Numbered from the stretch's first letter, positions 1 to 8,049 are shown. The stretch is 21,197 nucleotides of DNA from Botryllus schlosseri (GCA_000444245.1 ATSW01084702.1:1-21197), one strand, 5' to 3'. The notes: a model not told the origin generated them from the letters alone. A program made the numbers and translations.

Positions 1-40
1 ATTTGTATGTGCAGCATCCACAACATTGGAGGAAGGCAGT

Positions 41-232
41 TCATGACACGCCATGGTAGTGGTAGGAGCAAATGAAGCTTTTCGAAGTAGGCTTGAATTC
101 CTGCATTCTTACTCTGCATTTCCAAGCCTTCCTGTACTTTCCGTTGGATGAAAATGAATGGAAAGAACTGTTATTCCTCAGTTCATTGCCATTGGTGGCA
201 CTGCATTTGTAAACACAGCAGGGTTTCGGCAT
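41..232 (-). CDS. THAP-type zinc finger, N-terminal fragment
   Basis: The minus-strand ATG at 230-232 opens a 63-codon frame that reads as a THAP (C2CH) DNA-binding domain from its first residue. It shows Cys5/Cys6 then Cys10, a Phe-His-Ser-Phe motif, a Trp followed by basic residues, the Pro-Thr-Ser segment, and the closing Cys-Ser-Tyr-His zinc ligands. THAP domains bind DNA in host transcription factors and in P-element-type transposases; with only the domain present these cannot be told apart. The frame stops (41-43) right after the last zinc ligand, while another frame (MACHELPSSNVVDAAHTN) stays open to the left edge. A one-base shift, an assembly error, or a cryptic intron are possible causes. 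The rest of the gene would lie left of the window. The domain call is firm; whether the gene is intact is not known. Confidence 0.6.
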   Translation of the reverse strand: MPKPCCVYKCSATNGNELRNNSSFHSFSSNGKYRKAWKCRVRMQEFKPTSKSFICSYHYHGVS

Positions 233-320
233 TATATTTGAGTATATGTTACTAAATAGTTTATTTCTTTTCCTAATTCTATTATTGATGAAGAAATAAA
301 CATTTAACTGTAATCTTGCC

Positions 321-436
321 GTTTTTATACAGTCCACACGGCTATAGGAATACATCGCAGTGCCAAATAGGCTTAGGTAAATGCAGCGTCCTCTGTTGCT
401 GCGCCGTTTCTATGGCCGTCGTCTCTCGACCAATCA
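321..436 (-). promoter_or_regulatory. Candidate TATA and CCAAT promoter of the THAP gene
   Basis: Read on the minus strand, TATAAAAAC (321-329) lies about 90 bp upstream of the THAP ATG. CCAATCA (430-436 on the plus strand) lies about 100 bp further upstream and matches an NF-Y type box, which works in either orientation. The spacing suits transcription starting near 295 with a short leader. This rests on motifs alone. Confidence 0.3.
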
Positions 437-672
437 GCGTAAAGTTTGGTTTATGGCCGTATAGTCTGATGCAAGCACGCCATCTCGAGTCCGCGTATTA
501 TACATCCGCTGATACGACAGAAGCTCTCCACAGAATAGGTCATCCTCCGTTTAATAATAATTACACCCTATCATAGCATCGCAAAATTATGATACAATGA
601 AAATATAAATAGGTGCAGAAGCGACTTTGAGCAGTCTTTTAAATCAGACGCTCCCCTAGGCCTAGACTAAAA
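437..672. other. No feature seen
   Basis: The stretch right of the candidate THAP promoter contains only short out-of-context frames and no splice-consistent exon, repeat with clear ends, or RNA gene that I can recognise. Confidence 0.5.
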
Positions 673-710
673 CAGTGGTTCTTTACCTTTTTTTATTCGC
701 TGACCCTTGA
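673..710 (+). mobile_element. hAT-like terminus, solo
   Basis: CAGTGGTTCTTTACCTTTTT followed by a GACCC block matches the well-known hAT end of the CAGTGGTTCTTAACC type. No matching inverted end was found to the right, so this is a truncated or heavily decayed copy; the right limit given is arbitrary. Confidence 0.4.
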
Positions 711-1038
711 AAGTTTAGTTGAAATTCATAAAAAATATCCTTTAACTGTCATTGCCTTGTACAAATGCTAACTATCTATTGGCTAGTGTAACCTGAAAAA
801 ATCGCGTGTCTTGTCTTGAAAGTCTCCACCTTCGATTTGATTTGAACGAGAGCCGAATAACTGGGAGACGTCGGTGAATGGAATAATAACGCGTACGCCA
901 CCTTGCGATAAAATTTGAGGTTTGAACGCAACATCACTCCAGGGCTTATGCGATTGAGTAAGCAAGCAAGAACAGACCAGTGACGTGCGGTGTGGTTCAT
1001 TCCTGGTGAGACACTGATTCCTCCACTCCACATCGCAT

Positions 1039-1060
1039 ACACACGCACACACACACACAC
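1039..1060. repeat. (CA)n microsatellite
   Basis: About 11 CA units with one G interruption, followed by an alternating TA/CG tract. It gives rise to a spurious Val-Cys-rich minus-strand reading frame. Confidence 0.9.
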
Positions 1061-1935
1061 TTGATATACACGTATATATAAATAACAACAGAAGCAAGAG
1101 AAAACGGGTAGTCGAGAACGTGTTCTCTGCACCCTGTTAGCCGTTGAAATTCTACAATACATAATTTGATGTTACCTTTAGTGCAGGGGTGTCAAACATA
1201 CGGCCCGCGGGCCGCATCCGGCCCGCCAGACGATTTCATCCGGCCCGCGAAGCAATTCTGAGTAAAAAAACATTCTTATATTTTCCAGCACATTTGTAAC
1301 AAATGTTGAGATTTTTTGCAGGAAATAATTTCATGCTCATAGGCTACATTATAACCACCTGACTACAGCGTTGTGGTTTTATTCTGGTTACCACTACTAA
1401 AATTTCGGCGAAATTTACATCTGATATCAAGAAGGCCGAAAGTGCACACTCATCAGTTTAGAGTTTTATACAAATCGGACCCAAAGTAGTTATTCACAGA
1501 AGCGAAAACGTCAATACGGAACCGTTGTATGCAGTTTACAAGGAAAATATATTAGTTAAACAAATATATAATTGAAATATCTATAGTCGCACTGCTGTGT
1601 CACTGTCGACCCAATAGAACCCGCGACATGAGAGAAACCGGACTCGCGGTTTAATATTTATAAGCCAAATTCCAACGTCCACGTTCGCAATTAAACATCT
1701 TGTATTCCTCACAATGCATATGCAGGACTGATGCCAGATAACGGCTAAATCAAATGGAGCATAGGTTATGCCAACTTATCTCGTCGTTAACTTCGCCACT
1801 GTTTTAGCGGTTCTTAACTGTATTCAACACGACAATCCTCATATTTTTGTCAATTCCATTGTCCGCGAATAAAGGTGTTGCGACTTGCTACTTTGAAAAT
1901 CCTATGATCCGTGTATTATCTATATATGCTTTTAA

Positions 1936-2910
1936 CAGTGTTGGGATCAAGTCACTACCTTCGAGTCACGAGTCATCTCGAGTCATTGCACATTTTGACT
2001 CGAGTCAAGTCAAGTCAATCGATTTTCAAAAGTGACTCGAGTCAAGTCAAGTCACTCGATTTTTGGAGGTGACTCGAGTCAAGTCGAGTCAAGTCAAGTC
2101 AAGTCACGAGTCAAGTCACAATTCAAGTCAAGTTGCCTTTTTGAAGTATGAGGCATGCATTGCATTGCATGCATTGCATTTCGCTAGCTGTCTAAAATAC
2201 AGATTGAGTGGTCATTGATTCTGAACCAATGAGCGAATATAAGTTAAATATAAGCGCAATAAGGCGCCGTATCGGTCACATATACGTAGAACTGCTAAAC
2301 TAAGTAAGTAATTAAACAGCCTCAGTTTATAGTAACCAGCCAAAATAGAGAATAGAGAAACGAATTGACAAGATGCGATATACAATATACATTTACAAAT
2401 TGATATGATACAATTCAAGCCTACGCTAATGGTTGAGGACTATATCAACTATATTTGAAGGTTGAAGGTTGAGGTTTAGTTAAGGAAAGAACAGAGAACA
2501 GAAATAGACATTTTGCTATTAAATTATTTTACTGTATTAGTTTACGACAACGTAATCTGTAAGTTTCGATCACTCCGTTTGCGGTCAATTTATGTGTGCG
2601 AGAACAATGGAGGTTCAGTAAAGCGCACGATCACTGAAAGATTGGTCACTCTCACGGGTTACATCAGCATTTAGCGAACAGTCCGACCATATGCAAGATA
2701 CAGGGATTTTTATCAACACCGATTACTTGATGACTTGAAATTGACTCGTGAATTTTACTCCGAGTCACGAGTCAACCCACATTGTTGATACGCCGAGTCA
2801 AGTCAAGTCAAGTCATTTTAGCAAACTGACTCGAGTCAAGTCAAGTCATACGAAAAAAGTGACTCGAGTCTGACTCGAGTCAAGTCATGACTCGAGTCAT
2901 CCCAACACTG
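1936..2910 (+). mobile_element. Nested non-autonomous hAT with GTCAAG/GACTCGAGTC arrays
   Basis: The ends are CAGTGTTGGGAT and ATCCCAACACTG, perfect inverted repeats, flanked by identical 8-bp duplications GCTTTTAA (1928-1935, 2911-2918). It sits entirely inside the hAT at 1184-3039, so it inserted later. Both subterminal regions (about 1950-2135 and 2745-2900) are packed with GAGTCAAGTC units and seven copies of the palindromic core GACTCGAGTC. The interior is AT-rich with no transposase frame. CAGTGTTGGG-type ends with dense subterminal repeats are typical of several animal hAT families. Confidence 0.93.
2150..2180. repeat. Short ATGCATTGC tandem repeat
   Basis: Imperfect tandem units of ATGCATTGC lie just inside the left repeat array of the nested hAT. 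They are probably simple-sequence expansion within the element. Confidence 0.6.
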
Positions 2911-3047
2911 GCTTTTAAGGTATTCAAGGGAAAAGCAAGAGCACGGGGTAACGTTTTGGAATCAGTTGAATGGTCCGGCCCGCGAGCGATTTGAAGGCTT
3001 GAATTCGGCCCGCGACGTAATTTGAGTTTGACACCCCTGCTTTAGTG

Positions 3048-3592
3048 ATATATTCAGTTATTTACCACAGATTGCTCAACAACGGGTGAAAGGAAAAACG
3101 TAGAAAATATTATATTTATCGTCCTAATTTCCGTCCTAAATTCAGCATTGTCCTTTAATCGTCCGTTCTCTTCCTTTACAAGATTGAAATGGACACTATA
3201 TCAGCAAAACTAAATATATGTCGCTCATTAATATCAAACATAACTGGTAAACGACATCATCCAGACTGTGAAAATTCAGGGTGATAGTCATGATTGGGGA
3301 TGCAGATCCCATTAGAATAATATTTGCAAGTACATTAGGGTTGTCATTCGTCCGTAGTTTCACTATAAACTGCGTCCTGGAGGATATGCTGAAATATGCT
3401 TAAATGTCCGGAATTTGGAAGGCTTGCAGGGAGCTGAAATTTTTTTCGTAAATCAACATAAACAATATATTGTTTTGAGGAGGATTTATGCTACTTGAGT
3501 TCGTTCTTCGCGCTGCGCGCGATTTATCGTTATTACGAGTGTTACATTGGTTTCGAAATACGGGCAGATATTCATTTTAACATGGGTACCCT
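3048..3592. other. No feature seen
   Basis: AT-rich spacer between the nested hAT pair and the tRNA-like fold. It has no exon-like frame with splice sites and no recognisable repeat end. Confidence 0.5.
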
Positions 3593-3678
3593 GCCTAGCG
3601 AGATAGTGTAATGGTGATGCATCCGGCCGGGTCATACTAAAGACCAGAAAATTGGTATCCGCAACCATCCCGCTAGGC
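3593..3678 (+). ncRNA. tRNA-like fold or tRNA-derived relic
   Basis: An 86-nt segment begins GCCTAGC and ends GCTAGGC, a perfect 7-bp acceptor-like stem; the inverted repeat extends further with mismatches. After the first strand comes TAGTGTAATGGTGATGCATC, resembling the A-box/D-arm of tRNA-Asp/Glu genes. A GGTC...GACC hairpin sits near the anticodon-arm position and a TGGT...ACCA hairpin near the T-arm, but its loop does not match the usual TTCRANN. It is thus not a convincing functional tRNA: a tRNA pseudogene, a SINE head or a tiny inverted-repeat element would all fit. Confidence 0.3.
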
Positions 3679-3961
3679 GCTCAGCTTCCACGGATAGCAT
3701 GGAGAAGAAAAGAAACGGGGGTGCAGACTAGGTCGTATCGCATTTCCGTCGTCGAAGCATCTCGATGGTGAAGGCAATAACTAAAATAAATGATACTTTA
3801 AATAACAATTACTGTATTAAGACTAATTGTAATCGCAATTTTAAGAGAAATCATGTGCATATAGTAAGCCCACCAGAAGTTGTATCGATCACCCTATAGC
3901 GGACTTTATGTTTTGGAGGCGGGAGTTGGCTTAAAGGTGTTGTTTAGGTCCTGGCTACAAC
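3679..3961. other. No feature seen
   Basis: Spacer without coding signal or clear repeat structure between the tRNA-like fold and the AGAAGTAG-type hAT. Confidence 0.5.
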
Positions 3962-5229
3962 CAGAGGTGGTCAAAGTAGTCAAGACAGCTACTCAAGTAG
4001 AAGTAGAAGTAGCGACGAAAAAATCTACTCAAGTACGAGTTGAAGTACTTTTTCCATAAGAAACCTAAAACTACTTGAAGTAGAAGTATAATTGACTGAC
4101 GTCAATTCTACTCAAGTAAAGAAGTAGATGTGAAAACGATCGTAATTCGTTCGCATGAATTGTCATAAGGGGCAAATTGAGCTATGCGAAAGGTGCCAAT
4201 AGTTGATTCATGTTGATGCATACCAGGAGGTATCCAATTTTCGACAGCATAGGCATTTGTGCGCATCATGGGATGAAAATGATAGCATTGATATGGAAAT
4301 GCGATGCAAAATCCTCTGTTTACTCGAACAGCACGTTTTAGAAAATATCATGGTATGACGCACTCCCCCATATTATAAGGCCCGTACTTTAGTCGAAGAG
4401 CAATACGGAGAAGTCGTGTAGGATACGGTGTAAACACTTTGCGCGATTAGTAAACGTTAATAAAAAAATGATGGATCGTAAAAATTCCATATTGTGTAGC
4501 TTTATTTCCGGAAATTAAAGTCATTACTACACTTGCTTTCATACTTCAACATGTATGTTGTCCAGACAAAAGAACTGATATGAATTTAGAACTCAAAGTA
4601 TATGACGCTGGGAATTGAAAGTGAAATATAAATGCTATTTCTAGAAGCGGAAAATGTATTTCATGTATTTAGTCCAGAAAGTTTTAAAGGTGATATGCTA
4701 AAACAGCTCTAAAACTAAAAAAGTCAGAGTCCACTTTTCCGATTAAGACACGCCTTGGGCTGCTAGATTACGATATGATAAGTAAATACTAGATTGCGAA
4801 ACATCAGTTTCAAACGTTATGACGAGCCGTATATACTGTGATGAAATATTTCATATGGGCGAAGGGCGACAATGCGGTATGAACGGAATCACGCCAACCC
4901 GCTACCTAAATGATATTCACTGATACTTTCGTAAAATCATGCTGGCTACTTCGCATCCACTGAGCGCAAAGCGCGACGAAAATTCTGGGCTTACTCAACT
5001 TTTATGAAAATTAAATGTTGATACTCCGTGAAAATAGCCCCGAAACTCCTTAGGCTATCTTCCTGATCGGAGGATTAATCTACTTCTACTTGACAAACTG
5101 AAAATAGCGAAAAGTAAGTAAGTAGACCACAAAATATTATCAAGTAGAAGTAGCAAAAATCAGATCTACTTGAGTAAGTACCAGAAGTAGAGGACAACTA
5201 CTTGAGTACTTCGTTACTGACCACCTCTG
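3962..5229 (+). mobile_element. Non-autonomous hAT with AGAAGTAG subterminal repeats
   Basis: The ends are CAGAGGTGGTCA and TGACCACCTCTG, perfect 12-bp inverted repeats. Flanking octamers GCTACAAC (3954-3961) and ACACCAAC (5230-5237) match at 5 of 8 positions, so the target duplication is decayed or partial. About 180 bp inside each end is filled with CTCAAGTAGAAGTAG-type units, in opposite orientation at the two ends. The 900-bp interior has no open frame of note. Ends and repeat style match the known animal hAT class with AGAGGTGG termini and GTACTTNAGTA subterminal repeats. Related copies or fragments are at 17792-18039, 9853-9956, 13350 and 14053-14134. Confidence 0.85.
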
Positions 5230-5409
5230 ACACCAACCACGTTCCAACATCATGCATCAAAATAAAGAAACAAACTTCTCAATGAACTCATCACGTCCAG
5301 CCTAGTCGTTGCTATCAAGAAGCTCATATCAAAGTTCTTCTGAAATAGCGATGTCTCTCTCCGGAGAAAATGGATTCAAGATTCGTCATTTTGACGGATT
5401 AGTTACGGT

Positions 5410-5557
5410 AATAGGAGTATTTCTCATTGAAAATCTCAACATCCGTAATAAAAGTGCTGAATAATATAAGCATTTTACAAAGTACTCAGAAGTCAGAATT
5501 GCTTCGCAGGCCGGATGAAATCATCTGGCGGGCCGGGCCGTATGTTTAGCATCTCTG
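5410..5557 (-). mobile_element. Inverted terminal relic of the GGCCCGC hAT family
   Basis: Reverse-complemented, this segment runs parallel to the left end of the element at 1184: the ATACGGCCC block, CCGGCCCGCCAGA, GATTTCATCCGGCC and AAGCAATTCTGA are all shared at 5494-5557. Weaker similarity continues leftward to about 5410 (for example ATGTTGAGATTTT). The outermost bases are decayed and no partner end is visible further left, so the copy is truncated and older than the one at 1184. Confidence 0.75.
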
Positions 5558-5940
5558 TACTACACTGTCTTCTGTCTACCTTCTGTCCTATCGCTATACA
5601 GCATTGCCATTTGAATACCATAAGAAGTCAATGATGGAAAATCTTCATCAACGCAGAAATACGAAGCAAATTTAAACTAACATTCAACAAGAACTAAGAA
5701 CAGACTATACATAACAACAAAATACTAAGTACGTTGACCTGATGGTCGAAAATTGAATGACTCTATAATGATATCTTACATGAGTTCCCCATTTCACTCC
5801 ATTCTGGAGTCGCATTGCTGAAACGTCAATCTTTCCCCGTCGACTGCTATCGGCATGAATGTGTTATAACGCTTTATCTGATATTTTGGTCCAGACGTTC
5901 CATTATTTGGCATATCAGGTAGGGAAAACCCTATATATTT
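5558..5940. other. TRIP13 3' flank, nothing else recognised
   Basis: This would hold the 3' untranslated region of the minus-strand TRIP13 gene. No canonical AATAAA was found on the minus strand close to the stop, and no poly(A) tract or target duplication marks it as a retrocopy end. Confidence 0.5.
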
Positions 5941-7169
5941 TCATTCACTTAGCATTTTCATTTCATTCAACATACTATCGGCAGATTTCAATAGAGCATC
6001 AAGAAAAGTTTCCAAGGTATAGCTAGTAGTGCTGAGAAATTGGCGTGTGCATAAAGAGGCAGTTTACGCAATGATCTACCACTTAAACCTTGGCACTTGC
6101 CAGAAATTTCCATGAGCCGGTTTGAAAAGGAATGGTAATTTGAATCCTCGTAGCCAGATCCTGCTTCTGGAACTGTGACGGTAGGATAAATGATCCCACC
6201 TCTCATGAGTTCAAGGATGCAAGACCTTAAAATCTCGTATACAGCCTGCTTACAGGGATTGCCGATATATTGCTTTACATCAGCTCTATCGATAAACGCT
6301 TCATCCAATTTGCCTGTCACGTTCGAAGTAGCCATTATTATAACATTGGGATAGTGCTTGATCTTATCGATCTGTGTCAGTAAAGCGTTGACGACTCGAA
6401 TCGCATCGGAAGGTTCTGTTCCGGAATTGTGAGAGGCCCTGGCACAGGTTAAGCTCTCAACTTCGTCGATTAGGACACATACAAAATTATCTTGATCAGC
6501 AACAAGTTCTTCGATCTTCGCAAACATCTTTCTGACCAAATTTCCACTCTCGGAAAACCAGCGAGAAAATAAACTGTGACTGTTTATCTCCAAAAGCGAA
6601 CCTTGCTGATACCGGTCACACATGTGAATAGCTAGCTTTTGAGCTAAGGCGCGGCATAACGAAGTTTTACCGGTACCAGGTGGGCCGTGTAGCAAAATAA
6701 CTCTGTTGCAACAAATGATGTTGGGATCGATTTGTCGGTCTGAATATTGAATAATAGTTTTTACGTAGCGCAGAAGATTTTTTTTAATGTTATTATCGAA
6801 TACCAAACTTTCCCACAAACCGTGAAGGGCCGTTGATGGAACTATCAGATGTGAAGCTGCTGGAAGTTCTGAATCATCCCTGTTCTCAAGAATTTCATCA
6901 GCGGCTTCAATGTCATATAATTTGTAAGCGTGGTAGTAAACATTCTTTTCGTCGATCTTGTCCACATTGCTTTTATGTCCATCTTCATTCGTTGTAGAAA
7001 AAGATACAATATTCTGGCTCAAGAAGGGATTCGTGAATTTCTCTGCACAAGAATATCTACTGTGGGTGCTCATGTAGCACTTGACGGCTTTGATGATATC
7101 GGTTTTACCAACTTGATTTAGTATTGTTTCTGGTCTCAAAATAATTTCGACATGACTACTATCCTCCAT
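5941..7169 (-). CDS. TRIP13: Pachytene checkpoint protein 2 homolog (TRIP13/PCH2), AAA+ ATPase
   Basis: TRIP13 is a hexameric AAA+ ATPase that remodels HORMA-domain proteins (MAD2, HORMAD) in the spindle checkpoint and meiotic recombination. I start it at the ATG 7167-7169; an upstream in-frame extension has only TTG. Numbering from that Met: substrate-binding N-terminal domain about 1-120, the AHGLWESLV-type hinge near 115-123, Walker A GPPGTGKT at 162-169, SLFSRWFSESGNLV pore region about 199-212, Walker B VLIDEVES at 232-239, sensor ATSN at 280-283, arginine-rich FIDRADVKQYIG near 292-303, sensor-2 GLSGR at 361-365. The straight frame stops at 5988 after a foreign eight-residue tail; at 6015-6017 a one-base shift opens the expected ending (LETFLDALLKSADSM...), stopping at 5941-5943. 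The full product would be about 409 residues against 432 in human. There is no intron at all, unlike the multi-exon vertebrate gene, yet every catalytic motif is intact. Confidence 0.93.
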
Positions 7170-7304
7170 CGCCAAGCTGTCAATTTCCAAAGAACTGAGA
7201 GTAGAAGTATAGATTACTAACCGTAGTTTAGTAATCCATAGTAGAAGTCGATTGTTTACATCAAAGATATTTCGCGCTCATAACTGGTGCGCATTTAAAA
7301 TTTA
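7170..7304. promoter_or_regulatory. Compact divergent promoter interval with E2F-like site
   Basis: Only 135 bp separate the TRIP13 ATG from the ATG of the small rightward candidate gene. The interval holds TTTCGCGC (7270-7277), a match to the E2F consensus, and a perfect 9-bp inverted repeat GATTACTAA/TTAGTAATC (7212-7220, 7228-7236) with a 7-nt spacer. Cell-cycle control of TRIP13 by E2F would be in keeping with its role, but here it is inferred from the motif only. Confidence 0.4.
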
Positions 7305-7524
7305 ATGGATTGCTTGATGGAAATTTTTGAATCGGTGCTTTCTGCCAAATATAGGAAGTGGAAATATCAATATCCGTGGAAACCATACCTAGGTCTACCG
7401 AAGGAACAGTTTCTGTGGTAAATGTGTTTTTATTGAAATAGTACTAATAAATCATTCGTTTATTAAATTTCATCATTACAGGTCATGCCAATATTGCAAC
7501 TGCAAGAAAAACAGTGTGGTGTAG
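7305..7524 (+). CDS. Candidate two-exon small protein, 51 codons
   Basis: Exon 1 (7305-7417) starts at ATG and reads a basic, aromatic-rich stretch (KYRKWKYQYPWKPYLGLP). Then come a GTAAATG donor, a 64-bp intron with a perfect TACTAAT branch-point match (7442-7448) and an ATTACAG acceptor. Exon 2 (7482-7524) continues in frame as WSCQYCNCKKNSVV and stops at TAG. The CxxCxC cluster might bind metal, but that is guesswork. I do not recognise the family. The intron signals and divergent position next to TRIP13 support a gene; the small size argues caution. An alternative acceptor at 7632 would instead give a tail SNDIEWRRNRIIVLLTAIDQ. Confidence 0.42.
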
Positions 7525-7554
7525 AAGTTGTAGAAGCGTAGAAGTTGTAGAAGC
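7521..7554. repeat. Two 17-bp tandem repeats
   Basis: GTAGAAGTTGTAGAAGC is repeated exactly twice (7521-7537, 7538-7554), overlapping the stop codon of the small candidate gene. It is probably replication slippage. Confidence 0.85.
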
Positions 7555-7647
7555 GATAATAAATCGACCAGTCGCACAACAATAGCGTTAGATATCATCA
7601 GTGGAAAAGAACTGCGGAATGAAAAAATATAGCAGCAATGACATTGA

Positions 7648-7881
7648 ATGGCGAAGAAACAGAATCATAGTCCTTTTGACGGCTATCGATCAGTAAAAAG
7701 GCACACTCGGTCCCCTACCTACGATGTGATACTTTTTGTGCATTGTGTTTTATCACTATTGCTACTAATGTACAAGCGAAGCAAGAAGGAAATATCCTTT
7801 GAAGAATCGACATCTTCAGAAAATTACGGCATGGTCGAAACTGCAGAACTGGACTTTGGTGTAGGATTTCAGTTAATTTGA
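7648..7881 (+). CDS. Hypothetical small single-pass membrane protein, 77 codons
   Basis: An ATG directly preceded by an in-frame TGA opens 77 codons. The product has a polar, basic N-terminus (about 1-27), one hydrophobic segment at about 28-42 (VILFVHCVLSLLLLMY), a positive stop-transfer cluster KRSKK, then an acidic tail. The layout suits a small membrane protein with one helix. The start context is poor (T at -3), no family is recognised, and it might be an exon or a chance frame. The minus-strand frame over the same bases has no better claim. Confidence 0.35.
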   Translation: MAKKQNHSPFDGYRSVKRHTRSPTYDVILFVHCVLSLLLLMYKRSKKEISFEESTSSENYGMVETAELDFGVGFQLI

Positions 7882-8018
7882 ATAACAAAAACTGGTATTT
7901 GTCATACTCGATCCCATAATACTGACCGATATAATATTCATTCACCATAAAGTATCGGCTATACCATGATTTGAGTAAGTTATACCATAGAAATTTAATT
8001 TCTATAATTATACTGAGC

Positions 8019-8025
8019 TATATAA
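8019..8025 (+). promoter_or_regulatory. Candidate TATA box of LUC7L3
   Basis: TATATAA lies about 75 bp before a good splice donor at 8097. Initiation some 25-30 bp downstream would give a short leader exon ending at 8096. Confidence 0.35.
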
Positions 8026-8049
8026 GTTACCATAATGCAGCACGATGCT

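Larger units (their letters stand above)
1184..3039 (+). mobile_element. Non-autonomous hAT transposon carrying a nested hAT
   Basis: The left end is CAGGGGTGTCAAAC and the right end is GTTTGACACCCCTG, perfect 14-bp terminal inverted repeats. The flanks are identical 8-bp target duplications CTTTAGTG (1176-1183 and 3040-3047), the length diagnostic of the hAT superfamily. GC-rich subterminal blocks built on GGCCCGC occur at both ends, including the perfect palindrome GGCCCGCGGGCC at 1202-1213. Without the nested insert at 1936-2910 and its 8-bp duplication, the element has about 873 bp of its own and no transposase frame, so it is a MITE-like derivative moved in trans. The perfect duplications suggest a fairly recent insertion. 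The same family appears as an inverted relic at 5410-5557. Confidence 0.93.

Noticed and set aside
776-1162. Two overlapping minus-strand frames rich in Val-Cys
   Set aside because: They are produced by the (CA)n microsatellite at 1039-1060 and show no splice or homology support.
1847-2035. 62-codon plus-strand frame
   Set aside because: It crosses the boundary of the nested hAT insertion at 1936, so it cannot be an old gene.
1950-2135. Regular GTCAAG repeats that might suggest a CRISPR-like array
   Set aside because: There are no constant-length spacers, the context is eukaryotic, and the repeats sit symmetrically at both ends of a hAT.
3486-3668. 60-codon minus-strand frame
   Set aside because: It runs through the tRNA-like inverted repeat and has no protein-like composition.
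6930-7121. Plus-strand frame opposite TRIP13
   Set aside because: Shadow of the strongly conserved TRIP13 coding strand.
7715-7948. 77-codon minus-strand frame
   Set aside because: It overlaps the plus-strand membrane-protein candidate and shows no coherent domain or promoter.
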